Notes: a model not told the origin generated them from the sequence alone. DNA of 64,000 nt from Promerops cafer (GCA_013398275.1 VZSE01002702.1:1240001-1304000); one strand, 5' to 3'. Shown: positions 1 through 12,282, counted from the stretch's first letter. Numbers and translations: made by a program.

Positions 1-317
1 TCAGGAAGCACACAGAACAGTAAGAAACTAAAACCTGCTGTTCCCAAATCCTGAGTTAGTTAGTATTTTCATTAACACATAAAATCTTGCAAAGTAGTCT
101 CCAGAATTTTTTTTATGTACTTGGAGATATAGTGCCTGTGCTGTCAACACTGATTGCCTTTCATAGTGCCTCAAGGATTTTTGTTTTGGAAACTAAAATA
201 TTTCATACCTCTAAGTATAGCTCCTTTGAGAAGAGTCTAAGACAAGTAAATATTTGCTATCCTAAAAGAAAAGATTTTTCATTACAACCTAGCATTTGGT
301 GTTAGAGGGGCATGTAA
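1..317. other. Unannotated flank
   Basis: AT-rich non-coding DNA before the first CR1. I see no repeat family, splice-flanked exon or RNA gene here. The short open frame at 87-305 has no recognisable protein character. Confidence 0.5.
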
Positions 318-829
318 AGCATTGAGCTCTGGGATCCCTGTCATGAGAAGGATGTTGATCTGTTGGAGCAAGTCCAGAAGAGGCCAAGAAGATGATCAGA
401 GGGCTAGAGCACCTCTCCTATGAAAACAGGTTGAGTTGGGGTTGTGCAGCCTGGAGAAGAGAAGATTCCAGAGAGACCTCATTGAGGACTTTCAGTACCT
501 AAAGGGGGCTACAAGAAGTTTGGAGAGGGACTATTTACAAGAACATGTAGTGATAGGACAAGGGGTGATGGCTTTACATTGAGAGAGATTAGGTTTAGAT
601 TGAATATTATGAGGAAGTTCCTCACGATGAGGATGGTGAGACACTGGGACCCAGAAAAGCTGTGGCTGCCCCATCCCTGAGAGTGCTCAAGGCCAATTTT
701 GGAGGTGGCTTTGAGAAACCTGGTCCACTGGAACATGTCCCTGCCCATGGCAGGGGGCACTGGCAGTAGATGATCTTTAAGGTCTTTTCCAACCCAAACC
801 ATTCTGCGATGCTGCATAATTCTGTGATG
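318..829 (+). mobile_element. CR1 LINE fragment, 3' end
   Basis: A 5'-truncated CR1 retrotransposon. The segment runs from the end of the ORF2 region (a leucine-rich 'cagcctggagaagagaag' block near 450) through the 3' UTR. The UTR landmarks are 'gatgatctttaaggtc' near 770 and 'attctgcgat...ttctgtgat' at 801-829, a mutated form of the CR1 3'-terminal repeat. Small indels and many substitutions show it is old and non-coding. The frames on its minus strand are shadows. Confidence 0.9.
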
Positions 830-2377
830 AGTTTAAGTGCTTTGTGGAATATGACTGAATAAAACATTATCCATGTCTACTGCTATTGGAACAAAAGCTA
901 ACGGGTTCTAATTGCTCTCAGAGAAACTCCAGTTTGTCAGCAGGAAAGACCCTCCATCAGTGAGGAAATAAGTTACCTGCAGAAATAGTTGACTCTCCAC
1001 TGTGGGAGGTTTTATAGAACAGACTAGGCAAACACGTCAGGAACAGCTCAAATGCAGTTGATCTGCCCCAGGGCAAGAGAATGGACAACAGGGGTATTTT
1101 AGGTATTCTTAAGTGTTATATTCTAGAGTTCCTACATCATGACAAACATGTTGGACTTTTTCATTTAGTGCCCAATATGTCACATTCCCTGCTTTCTATC
1201 TGAATACATGAAACAAAAAAAGCCTTTTCAAATAGAACCTAATGAACATTTCTAGTGAATCTGAACATGCCCCAAAAACTGTTTCATTGATTCTGAAACT
1301 ATCCACCAACTTAAGCTGATTTTGTCAAGTTGCATTTACAGGAGGGAAAGCAACATGGATAAATTCACGCAAAAAACACATTCATATAGGCTCTTCTTTC
1401 TTCCTTTTCACTAACACCCACCCACTTGAATTATTTTTGTCTATGATATTTACAGCTCTGCCAGATACACTGACACATATATTTAGTCCCTATACAGGGC
1501 GAAATGCAGTAATAATGTGATGGCAAGTAATACTGCATTTTTCATCTGCAAACATTGAAGACACTGTTTATTCAGACGACCAACAAAGCTGTTAATGATG
1601 AAGTGAAAAGCAAGGATGCTGTTGTTTAAATACATAGGCCATACCTAAACATTTATCTATTTCATGTGCACTAGGGGATCCTTCAGGATTAAAACTGAAA
1701 CAGCACAAAATTTAGCTAGAAGCATGCAAGAAAAAAAAAAAAAAAAAGGGGAGGAAAAAACCCCAAAACAGTTACTATCACTACAATCCCAAAACTTTTT
1801 GTTAATTCCACTGTCTGTAGCCATGGGATGCTATGTGGAGGCATTCACGCTAAAAATTTGGATGCGACTCGTTCTGACACATACCGTGAGCTCTTATATT
1901 CCACTGACTTTTCACTTGCTCTTACAAAGGCCATTCAAAATTAAAGTCTGAGTCTGGGAGACATCTCTCTTCTTAGGCACTCTCTGAGAATGATAGGAAA
2001 TTATAGGATTGGTCATGACCCTTTCACGTCTATTTAAAGACATGAAGATCCAGCCCCAATATGAGATGTGAGATCTAGCACCAGTTTGCTAAAAACCATT
2101 ATGGTGATCACAGATGCAAGATGGCAAATTTGCACAGTATTGCAAACAACTTAACACCTTTTCTCTTATCTAAAAGTCTACACTTCCAGAAAAGCAAGTA
2201 CATAAATACAAAGGAGGATTCACAGGACACCTGTCCTGGACAGTAAAAGCTGCTTTCCTTTTTATCAACAATTAAGACTGGAAAACAAATACAGAAAAAG
2301 GACCAACTTATATAGAAAAAATTACATACAGACAGCCAAGGAAGTTTTTGAGTGGAAGGCATGAAAGGACTGACTTA
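830..2377. other. Non-coding interval with A17 tract
   Basis: No gene or recognised repeat. A pure run of 17 A lies at 1731-1747, followed by an A/G/C-rich patch. The frame 1664-1951 simply reads through that tract and is not credible as a gene. Confidence 0.5.
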
Positions 2378-2894
2378 TTATCCTGGGGCTTAGAGTGCTG
2401 CATCCAGCTCTGGGGTCCTCAGCACAGCAAGGACATTGACCTGCTGGAGCACATCCAGAGGAGGTCACAAAGATCCTCAGAGGGATCAAGCACCTCTCTC
2501 TACGAGGTAGCTAAGAGAATTGAGATTGTTCAGTGCGGAGAACAGAAGGCTTGGGAGTGACCTAACTAAAGCCCTCCAGTACCTGAAGGGAGCCTACAAG
2601 AAAGCTGGAGAGAGACTTTTGACAAGGACATGTAGTGATAAGACAAGGGAATGGCTTTAAACTGTAAGATGGGAGGTTTAGAATAGATATAAGGAAGAAA
2701 TTCTTTACTGTGGGGGTGCAGACGCACTGAAACAGGTTGCCCAGAGAAGTTGTGGAAGTCCCATCCCTGGAAGTTTCAAGGGCAAGCTGGATGCAGCTCT
2801 GAGCAACCTGCTCTAGTGGAAGGTGTCCCTGCCCACAGGATTAGATCATCTTTAAGGTCCCTTCCAACAAAAGCCATTCAATAAGATTCTATGA
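2378..2894 (+). mobile_element. CR1 LINE fragment, 3' end
   Basis: CR1 copy in plus orientation with the same block order as the copy at 318-829: 'ctgctggagcacatccagag' near 2440, 'aggaagaaattctttactg' near 2690, 'caggttgcccagagaag' near 2730, a 'catctttaaggtcccttcc' block near 2845, and 'attctatga' at the end. The upstream part preserves a decayed piece of the ORF2 C-terminus (peptide like 'ECCIQLWGPQHSKDIDLLEH'). Confidence 0.92.
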
Positions 2895-4802
2895 AAGAAG
2901 GGAAGCCTTTTCTTTCCAAATTTGGGACATGTAATTAATGATGGAAAAGGAAGTACAAAACAATCATTTCCCATGAGGAATGGATCATGAATAAGAATTT
3001 ATGTGATCTCTTACGTTATTTGGTTACATTTCTATATGGTAATTTTTCACAGAAAGCAAAGGGCTTGGATTTGTACAGCAGCTTGTACATCCAGCTTGCA
3101 CTAATCAGTTCTGACTCAGAACTGCCAATAGTATGTTGGGCTTTCATAAGGAAAAAACCAAAAGCCTGCACTTCCAGTCCATTTTGCCTGCACTGGACCC
3201 TTAAAAAATATGTGATTTTTAAAAGGACTAAACATTTTGTTCTCCCATTACCCTGATGAAATTTATGGAGAGACAGCAAATTTGAAAATGGCACCCTGGA
3301 CTCTGAGTTTCAGCACTCTGTGCCTTGGAAAGGCTATTCCAGTTTCTATGCTATAGTTTTCTATAGTTTTCCTTTAAATCAGAACTTTTTTTTTTACATA
3401 AAATGAGAAAAGTTTGGAGTTGGTCCTGTATCTATTATCCTCAGCATAGAACTTAGAGTTCAAATTCCCCATACAGGACCAGCAGCACACCTCTTAGATA
3501 GCAATGAGTTTAAGAAGATGGGGTTGAGGGTCAAATACTTTGATGAGACTGGAATAAAAAGAGAGTCTGTCCACTGTCCTCATCAGATGCACTAACAGTT
3601 AACAGGAATACACTTTCACCATTTTAAAGCATAAAGATTTGTGCTTAAAAATAATAGAAAAAAAGACAGATATTAGCTGTGTGTGCCTTCAAACTGTGAC
3701 TCAAATGTTAAATCATTCATGGGATATATCCTACATTAGTGTTAAGACTCATTTGTTCTGATTTCACTCAAAACCAGAATGCTTGTTCTCATTAATTCTG
3801 CAAGCTTCTTTTGCTAATTAATCTTTACAATAAATTTCTTCATTTCTTCAGAGAGTTTTGTTCTAGCCACCTGCAATTCTGATTTATCTTTTTAAAGAAC
3901 CACATCTAAAATGTCATGTAGAACTACAATTTCTGTCTGAGCTTTACATTGTTAAAAAGGAGGAAAGCTCTTAAAAATAGTCATGCCTATTGGAAAGTTA
4001 GTGCCAACAACTTTAAAACTTGAAATGCCTTACTTACCATGACAACAATGAAAATTTTTATAATTTCCCTCATTTTTGATTCTGGTCTGGAGATTTGCAT
4101 TTTGCAGTCCATGCCCATCCTATTTCTGTTTTACTGTTTAAGAACAGAGCAATGCATTGGTTGCTTCTGTGGGGTTTGTTTTCATCTTTGAAGTACAAAT
4201 GTGGGTGGAGGCAAGTAATTTAGATTGCTAATATAGTTAATAATAATCTGGAGGCTGGCAAAAGCAGATTAGAGCTGGGGATGACAAAGAAAGGTTCTGA
4301 ATGCTTCCAGTGGCTACAGGAGAAAAACAAAGGTGTGTAACCTTCTTCTACGTATCTGTTCCTCATGCAGAAACTATTTTGGTTTATCTCTGTTAACTTG
4401 GACTGTGGAAAAGTTCAGCCCAACGTCAGCTGCAGAAATGTGAAAAGTCATACTAAATTTTTTACGCAGGATGCAATCACTGGAGTATTAATAACCTCTG
4501 TGGTTATCAGCAAGTAGAGAAGATATATTCTCTTCTGGGGGTAATCACAGACAACAAGTATCAGATAAAGTACACCAAGGATGAGAAAATGAAAGTTTTC
4601 TACTTTCCCTTTGACAGATTGCAATTGAAAAGATAAAGAAGCAACATAATCAATACCACTAAATATATATATATTCTCCACACCCCAATATAATGCCTTA
4701 ATTAACCCATCCTTTCAATCTTACACACCATTGCATGGCTTTTCTCAGGTTTGAGACATCTCACTCATTACATATATTTTAATTCTTAATCTGTTAAATT
4801 AC
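2895..4802. other. Non-coding interval
   Basis: AT-rich DNA. I see no repeat family or supported exon. A small direct repeat (ctatagtttt twice, near 3350-3370) is the only local structure noticed. If the candidate minus-strand gene at 4803-5481 is real, this stretch would be its next intron. Confidence 0.4.
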
Positions 4803-4945
4803 CTCCTGTATTTTCTGCAGATTTTCATGGTCTGTAGCAGATGTTGTCTTCTCCCATTTCTCTGCAACTTGATTTGCTTCTTCTATTTTTTGCTCATAGC
4901 TTTTCTGGGAATTTAGCAGTGTCACTTCATAAAACTCTTGAATAT
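4803..4945 (-). CDS. Candidate internal coding exon, coiled-coil-like protein
   Basis: Read on the minus strand, a pyrimidine-rich tract (cttttacttgttcctctt) ends in ACAG at 4946-4949. It is followed by 143 bp open in one frame and then a GAG|GTAATT donor whose GT is at 4802-4801. The exon starts in phase 1 and ends in phase 0, giving 47 complete codons. The peptide begins IQEFYEVTLLNSQ and ends HENLQKIQE. It is rich in E, K and Q, has no Gly or Pro, and looks helical or coiled-coil. The frame closes with a stop right after the donor, as expected for intron sequence. I cannot name the gene. It pairs in phase with the candidate exon at 5365-5481 across a 419-bp intron. The alternative is a chance open frame between chance splice signals. 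Confidence 0.5.
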
Positions 4946-5364
4946 CTGTTTGTAAAGAGGAACAAGTAAAAGACATTATTTGCCATATTGGCCTTGACTC
5001 CCTGGTGTTTTCCTTTGATGCACACACATTATTATATTATTATATATTACACATCATAATGATAAATATGTACTACATTTTTAGTAGAAAGCACCAATAT
5101 ACAAGGGTTTTTTTTCTAAAATTTCTATGAGATTCTTGAGTCCTATTCTCATTTTAAAGAGGTCTTTAGAAGAAAATATAAAAAATTGTAAAGGAATAAC
5201 GTTATAAGAACAGTTTCAAAGAACATGTTACAGGCACACCTGAACAATATAGGAAGAACAGACCCTTTTACAGGGAGAAGTCACAGATCACTTTAACCAG
5301 TAACCTAGAAATTTGCAAATGTAAAATACCATAAGAGAAACTTGTTGACACCCATCCAAGGCAC
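4946..5364 (-). other. Putative 419-bp intron
   Basis: Interval between the two candidate minus-strand exons, bounded by CAG|GTGCCT (donor) and TTTACAAACAG (acceptor). It is AT-rich, with an attattatatt-type low-complexity patch near 5030-5050, and no repeat element was seen. Its status depends entirely on the two exon calls. Confidence 0.35.
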
Positions 5365-5481
5365 CTGAATCACTCTCAGCCCTATCTGCAGGTGCACTTG
5401 GCATTTTTTTCAGGTGGGGTGCACAACTTGAAGGAAGACTTTGTGGATTCACCGCTTCGGTCTGTTGGCATTCAGAAGTGG
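5365..5481 (-). CDS. Candidate internal coding exon, Ser/Pro-rich segment
   Basis: On the minus strand a T-rich stretch leads to an ACATTACCCAG acceptor (AG at 5483-5482). It is followed by 117 bp open in one frame and a CAG|GTGCCT donor (GT at 5364-5363). Both ends are phase 1, so 38 complete codons are read (TSECQQTEAV...ADRAESDS). The split codon G|AT at the junction gives Asp, joining smoothly to IQEFYEV of the exon at 4803-4945. The peptide is polar and Ser/Pro/Ala-rich, like a disordered linker before a coiled coil. Matching phases on both sides are the main support. The pyrimidine tract is interrupted and the donor is only average, so I hold this call below the neighbouring exon. Family unknown. 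Confidence 0.38.
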
Positions 5482-6019
5482 CTGGGTAATGTTTGGTTTC
5501 AACCAAGAGTAAGCAAAAAGCCAGGTCTTAAAATATCCTGTTCAGATGTTTCTATCACATTTATTTCCATTGAGCATGATCAGATATACAAGATCCAGCA
5601 GTGAAAACAATTTTATTGAAACCTGTGCACATAATGACCTAAGGAGAGGGGGGGAAAAAAGTGTTCCCTTCCTCGGGCAAGAAGTTTTTAGTCAAATAGT
5701 CACACACAAAAGGTGGCACATTGTCTAGTGGAGATAATTGACTCATGAAAGTACAAATAAACTTCACATTATTTGATTTTATAACAGTGGACTTTCTCTT
5801 GGATAAGAAAGAAAGAGATTACATCTACCTGGATACCCCTTTGGACCTCAAAGGAAAAGCTTTTTATAGGGTTTGTGCTTGTCCTCACATTCAGTCTCTG
5901 GCCAAGTATCAGAAGTCTCTCTTCCCTCTCTTTACGAAAAGCTGAACTTTTCTTCTAACTCCTTTTACAACTTTCCAACTTAGTATGTATTCTATTTGTC
6001 ATGTACAATGGGAAAAAAA
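5482..6019. other. Non-coding interval
   Basis: No repeat or exon recognised. Overlapping short frames here (5546-5728, 5745-5945) have no flanking splice signals or protein-like composition that I could support. Confidence 0.4.
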
Positions 6020-6316
6020 GAATCACAGAATCATTAAGGTTTGAAAATATCTGAAAGATAACGAAGTCCAACCTTCAACTAAATGCCACCATGCCCACTA
6101 AACCATACTGTGTAGTGCCATATGTACTCATTTTTTGAACACTTCCAGTGATGGTTACTGCACCACCTTCCTGGGCAGCCTGTTCCAATGCCTGAACCCT
6201 TCCAGTGAAGAAATTTTTCCTCATATCCAACCTGAAACTGCCCTGGAACAACTTGAGGCCATTTCTCCTTGTCCTGTTGCTGACTACCTGGGAGAAGAGG
6301 CAGATCCCCACCTTGC
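6020..6316 (-). mobile_element. CR1 LINE fragment, 3' end
   Basis: Minus-oriented CR1. Its 3' terminus is at 6020 ('gaatcacagaatcattaagg'), followed by 'ccaccatgcccactaaacca', 'cctgggcagcctgttccaa' and 'acaacttgaggccatttctc'. This is the reverse-complement order of a CR1 3' end, from a subfamily with an 'AGTCCAAC' type terminus. The plus-strand frame at 6135-6350 is a CR1 shadow. Confidence 0.9.
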
Positions 6317-7342
6317 TATACTAACTTTTATTTCACACATATTTTTGTAAGAACTTCTATGTCATATTACTACGAACATTTAATTCCACTTTAAAACTAA
6401 AATCTATTTTTAAAACAAAAAGCTACAGGGCAGTTGCAATGAGAATGAAAGTTTCTCCATTCTCAATACAGGGAACTTTTTACACTTGGTTTGAATGCTC
6501 CTAGTACAACTGAAACAGTTGCAATATACGGTTCAATGCCAGGTCAATTTTGTATTGCAAGAGCAAGTAAAATGTATCAGGCTAATATGTCATTATCTCT
6601 AGATAAATACTTTGCAGTAATAAGCTAGGAATTGCCCTCTGGCAGTGGCATTCAGCCGGCATCACTGACGTTATCAGGGTATTAATTGGGTTGACAGTAT
6701 TCAGTCAAGGAACAGTAGAACGGTGCTTTCGCCCTAACTTTAAAGTCTATCTTGCCCTAATGTTTTCATTAAAAATGATGTGTGAGCCACATTTGCATGT
6801 GTATGCACATGTGCAAAATAAATATTAAAACCTCAGTCGCTTTGTAAAGGTCCTTATCTATTCTGAGGAGGCCACGGGCTGCTTTTCACTGGAATAATGA
6901 TCACTGGTGTGCAGAGAAAAGCACTTCAGTACTTATGCGGTCACAGAAGAAAGCACAGAGGATTCACTTAGTTGGCTGCTTTGTAATTCCATAAGCTGAA
7001 ATTGCCATTTCTGTGGAACAAGGGCAGCCAGAAACTTGCAGTCAGACAAGGTTTGCAAAAAATAGGCTTTGTAATTTGCTCTGAGTAAAACCTGCTCTAT
7101 CAAGTAATCTCTGCTACACGAGAGGTGCAATCATACTAGGAGGGAAAAAGTATTGAATACTACTGAGGATAGAATGGGAGCGAGCAGCTGCAGAATCAAG
7201 ATTGGAACCACAATCATAAAGAGGATTCATGGGGGCATAGTAATTGTTATGTAAAATGAGGAAAATACAGTCTGTCTCCTAGTGGGGGTTTACAGGAAAA
7301 TAATTCAAGAAAAAGTCTAAAATCTTATCAGAGAAAACAGAA
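6317..7342. other. Non-coding interval, possible conserved element
   Basis: The part around 6645-6915 has mixed composition with several CpGs and homeodomain-type cores (attaattggg, taatgatcactg), unlike typical neutral AT-rich sequence here. It may be a conserved non-coding element. A tiny splice-flanked minus-strand segment at 6968-7010 is discussed as a weak exon candidate. No repeat family seen. Confidence 0.3.
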
Positions 7343-7492
7343 ATCATAGAATGTCTTGGGTTTGAAGAGACCTTAAAGACCATCTAATTCTACTTCCCCT
7401 GCCATGGACAGCGAAACTTTCCACTAGACCAGGCTGCATCAAGCCCCATACAAACTGCCCTTAAACACTTCCAGGGATGGGGCATTTCTTAC
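7343..7492 (-). mobile_element. CR1 LINE fragment, short 3' end
   Basis: Starts with 'atcatagaatgtcttggg', then 'gaccttaaagaccatctaa', 'cccctgccatggacag' and 'acacttccagggatggggca'. This is the complement of a CR1 3' UTR. Similarity fades after about 7492. Confidence 0.85.
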
Positions 7493-9559
7493 ACAAATTA
7501 AATCTGTACCTAGTATTTCCTGGCCCTATATTCTCTCCCATGAAAACAAGTTCAGATTTCATGCAGAAATGGCAATAATACGACTGATGAAATTTGTGAG
7601 CACAAAACATATCTTCAGTTTGAATCTTTTTACTGCTCTAAACGTTTTGTTAAGTGATTAATTCATGTTTGTTTAAAGTGTCAATGAATCTCACTGGATT
7701 TTCTGTTTAATAGAATTAGTTCATTTACTTCTTAAGCGATAACTTACTTTATTTAATAAATTCTGTTTGCTCTGCCTTTAGCCTATCCAAAATATTTTGT
7801 CAGTTTTGCTATATAAAGATAAATTGCAGAGAATAAATTATATACATATATATATATTCTAGTACAAAGTAATTCTAAAGATACTGTGACTTATTTTATT
7901 TTGGATGACTGCACCACTGGGGAAGAGGGAAAAAAAAATGCTGTACATCAGCATGGTAGAGTACATATCAATAGCATTTTGCAATTGCCCATGGACAAGC
8001 ATATCATAGCTGGCTGCATTTGTTCTCTGCAGGAAAGCTCTAAGAGTCCCCACTTGTCCTTCCTTACAGACCTGTGCAGGAGTGAGCAGGGTCTAACCTT
8101 TTTAGATATGTCAGGAAGTACTGTCTGTTACTAAAGCTGGAGACACTTCTCAGTTTGAAGTCTTGGGTTTTTTTACTATTGTTTAAAAAAAAATATTAAT
8201 GCTCAGATTTGTGCTCACTCTAACCTCATTTTTTTTAAGAAAATTAAAACAAAAATAGTTTAAAAAAAGAATAAGTACTGGAGAAGACAATGTCTTAACT
8301 CACATAAAGAATGACCTTTCTTTCAGATAGCAGCTACATAAAATGAAAAAAATGTGTGATTAGACAGAGCTGAACAGGCTGCCTAAACTCTGCCATTTTC
8401 TGACTTTCTACTGGTTGGTGCTGCAGCCTGCAACCATTATTCCAGGGCAATTTATCTTCCAATTTATATGCATGACAATATCCATTTGTGATAGAAACAC
8501 TTCAGAGCTCTGATAGCAAAGGGGTTAAATAATACAAAAAGGCAAAAAAAGGCCTAAACTACTGTCTGTCTTTTGTGACCACCGGCTTTCACCAGCATTC
8601 TAATGAGGAAAAAAATGAGATAAAGCAATACAATTCCTCATTCATCTGTAAGCAGTTGAGCACAAGAAAGACAGAATTAAATTGAGGGGAATTCAGACAA
8701 AGACAGATGATTAAAGGTTTGAGAGGACTAACTTCTGAGCAAAGATTAAAGGAAGAGAATAATAACAACATACACTTTCATATTTCCTTTCATTTCAAAG
8801 CAAAACAAACATTAAGAACCATATAGTGTTGGCTGAGAAAATTGCCCATGGCCTCAAAGAGAAGCAAACCAGCAGGGTCAAAATGCACAAGCTCACACAT
8901 GAGCACACCAGATGCATTCAGCCCTTTGTAATCAATAACCCACTTACAGTGGCTTCAGAATCACCAGTGGATTCAAGAAAACACTATTCCATTTTTAAAA
9001 GCCTTCTTTGCTGGGAAGGGCAGATACAGTAGCTGCATGAGAAAATTGGGAACAACTGTGTGCTGGGAACAAGGCAAGAATCTCTCACTCTCAGAAGCTT
9101 TCTCCTTTATTCAAGACACTCACTAGTGTGATTTAAGGTCAGAAGGGGAAGGTGGTCAGCATTTGTTCCCGCTTATGCATCTTGGTGCCCTTGGTGTCTT
9201 CAGTTGTGTGAATCAGCATATTCAGCTGGCAGCCCCAAGGGTTCTCATGAAGTACATGAGATAGCTTTGGCATCTGTAAGATTTCCACCTACACAGAGAA
9301 GCACTGGCAGGTCCCAAATGCATCCCAGTACTTTCATGGACATTCAGAAATGCAGCCTTCAAGGCACACACATCCCAGTGCACCAAACAACTGGGATTCT
9401 CACAACCTCTCTCTTTAATACCAGCTGACCTGGAGCTGCACTTTCCATGTACCAAACTGATGCAAAAGGTTAGGGAGTGAGAACATCAAAAGATTGGTTT
9501 TCCAAGGTAATAAAGTGCTGTAAGGACTTACAGAATTCAGTTGCCTGTCTCAAAACACT
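7493..9559. other. Non-coding interval
   Basis: AT-rich DNA with a short (TA)n patch near 7840-7858 (tatacatatatatatatt). I recognise no repeat family or supported exon in about 2 kb. Confidence 0.45.
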
Positions 9560-10062
9560 GTCAAGGTCACAGAAGGAACTTGCTATAAAATAAACCACCA
9601 CAACAAAACATGAGATAGTCACATATGGCACAGCAGGAAGGAGCTTGTTCCAGGTCTAACCAAGTTGAAGGTTTGATTAGCATCCGGACAAAGAAATCCC
9701 ACCATGGCAAACTGTGAGAAAGGAAAAACTGCTCACTCACATGCCATCCCAAGTTATGGCAATGGCATCTACACCCTGTGGATACCCAGAACTTGGACAG
9801 TATAAAGGTGATACCACAGAAGAATGACTTGGGGAACCCCACCACAAAGGTGACTGAGGAGTAGTGGGATGCCACGGGATCCATTGGGTGGTGATAGCTT
9901 TCTACTTAATCTGTCACTCTCTTACTTTCTTTCTCTTCCCCCTCTTTCTTTCCTATTTCTCTCTCTACCTTACATTTAATGTTCAATTAAATTTGTACTA
10001 TTGACTTCAGCATGTGGTGTCATTTGCACCTTTATTTGGGAAGAGGCATCTCCTTATAAACA
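9560..10062 (+). repeat. Possible ERV-type LTR-like repeat
   Basis: The right part resembles the R/U5 end of avian LTRs. A long pyrimidine tract (9897-9970, ctttctttctcttcc-like) is followed by a polyadenylation-type 'caattaaat' near 9985, then 'ttgacttcagcatgtgg' and 'tttatttgggaagaggcat' before a likely CA end near 10062. The left boundary and a target duplication could not be fixed, so the start is approximate. No retroviral coding sequence is present. It could instead be an unrelated interspersed repeat. Confidence 0.35.
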
Positions 10063-10138
10063 TGACAAGATCATAACGTGCAAAATGGCTCAGCTTGAGC
10101 TTGTGCAGGTTTACAATGCAGCTATGCAGTGAGGGTGA

Positions 10139-10268
10139 AATCACAGAATTATATGGGTTGAAAAGGATCTTAAAGATCATCTAGTTCCAGTGCCCCTGCC
10201 ATGGGCAGGGACACCTTTCCCTAGATCAAGTTCCTTAAAGCCCCATCCAACCTGGCCTTGGATAGATT
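10139..10268 (-). mobile_element. CR1 LINE fragment, short 3' end
   Basis: Begins 'atcacagaattatatggg', followed by 'gatcttaaagatcatctag', 'cccctgccatgggcaggg' and 'ccccatccaacctggccttg'. This is a typical minus-strand CR1 tail of about 130 bp. Confidence 0.9.
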
Positions 10269-12282
10269 TGCAAGATACCAAACTCAGCATTCAGAACACA
10301 GGGAGAATAAAAGAAACTAAAGTAGAAGTGGAGATAAAAATCTCTTGCATCTCTTTTGCATTTAAAAAAGGAAGGGGAAGAAGAGGAAAGTCTGTATTCC
10401 AGTAACAAACAAGACAATGCCAGGCTTTCTGATACCATCTATATTTTATACAACATAAACAATTAAGCTTAAAAGGATAATCTTGTACATCGCTTAGCCT
10501 GAAGTGGTACTGCATGTGTCAGCAAATGTTGCTTCCCCAGTGACTTGACAGAACATGTGGCCACTTGTAAAAGAGCAGTGCAAACTATTCCATACATCAA
10601 ACCTTATCCAAAATCCACTGAATTTGCAGACACCTACCCCCTACAGCATGTTTTGACCTCCACTGTGCTGACAGCTATTCCAAAAGCTGTTACCTTCATC
10701 TGTGCTTAGCAATGCAGTAAGATTTCCTTACATACATCTTGCTACCACCCCCCTTCACTTTATGTCTTGAGAGTATTTAGCAATGGCATCAAAATTCTGG
10801 TATCTGCAGAAGTTGTCTGTTGTTTCTGCAGACAGCTGCACAATTTTGCAATTAACTTTAATAGCATTAACAACGTAGAATCCCATTACCCAAGGAATGA
10901 GCTCTCTGTGTATCATATTTCTATAGAACCAAACTGGGAACTGGAACAAATATTCTGTAGAATAAAAAGAAAGGGTTTGTTTAGGATTTTTTTCCTCCAC
11001 TTTCTAGAGGTCCATATCCATAGAATTCATTTTTCCTATACTGTGCCAGTGCCCTGACTTGCTTTGCAGTTTAAGTCCCATCTGTTTTTCCAGGCCATTC
11101 AGGGACAAGGTGGAATGGGGGTCTAAGGCAACACACAAACACAAGCTGTTCCCTTTCTGGGAAATTTGGGACAGCCTTTTTGTCTGTGTGTCGGACAGTG
11201 TCTGATACGTACCTTTTAATGTTGGGTAACCCAGCACAAATGACTACTGTCTGGCAGAACACTGCAGATCAAAATAAAGTCAGTTGTTGCAGGCTCCTGC
11301 TGTAAATCTTTTTTTTTAACTAAGGGAACATTACAGTGTACATCTAAATGGCATCATTTATATCCTGGGGAGTAGATTATGCTGGGTCAGCTTCAGCCAT
11401 CTGGTCTGAATTATTAGGTAGGAGTAAGGCGAATTGTGCAGGATGTTGTTCAAGACGGAAAACTCATTCAGGCAGCACAAGTAGCAGGGAACTGATCATA
11501 GATTGTACCAGCCTGCCAGTAAAGAGCTTTAGTCGCCCTGCTGATGGAAGCAGTCCAAAGAGAGGTTAAATAACATGCTTCACGCAATGCAATTACGTTG
11601 TGTGGGTTTTTTCAAGCAAAATGTTTCCATATTGAGTAAAACTGCCATTTTAAGAGAGGAAAGATAAAAAGCAAGAAGTTAAAATGTACCTTGAAACTGG
11701 GTGACTTTTCAACTAAAGCAGGCCTATGGCACTGACCCACGTGAGAAATGGCAGAGCTCCAGTTATCAAGCTGGCTCACAGCTTCACAGCCCTGGGGAGC
11801 TTCAACCTGCCCCCATTAGCATCCCTTAGTGCAGCAGCAGTCAGAAACACCTTGCCCATTTCAGCTGCATCTCACCCCCTGGCTCCGATGTATTTGCCTC
11901 GGGTCTGCACTAATAAAGGTGGAGTCAGATCCAACAACAAAGGAAAAGCAGACACAAGCCTTTGGTGCAAGAGAAACATAGATGCCAACCCAACAGCAAG
12001 AGTTGTTGCAGGAGAAAAAAAGTCCTCTATTCTACGCAGGCAATGAAACAGTGCACTGCAAGCCAGGGAAGCAGTCTTCTGCAAATTCCTTACAGTTGAT
12101 GAATGTTCCTAAATCTATTAAAAGCAGCATACTCTGGTGGAACATGTACCAAAGTAGGCAGCAAGAAATATGGCTTCTGTTATTAACCAGTCTTGATTCT
12201 TGAGCTTCAGCAAATCCCTTTTACTTGGCCGAGATAATTTTGACATCTCTTCCAAACTGAATTATCCAATGATCCTGTGATC
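10269..12282. other. Non-coding interval
   Basis: No supported gene. The stretch 11340-11570 has a mixed base composition and could be conserved non-coding sequence, but nothing in it is diagnostic. The frame at 11726-12046 lacks splice context and protein-like features. Confidence 0.4.
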
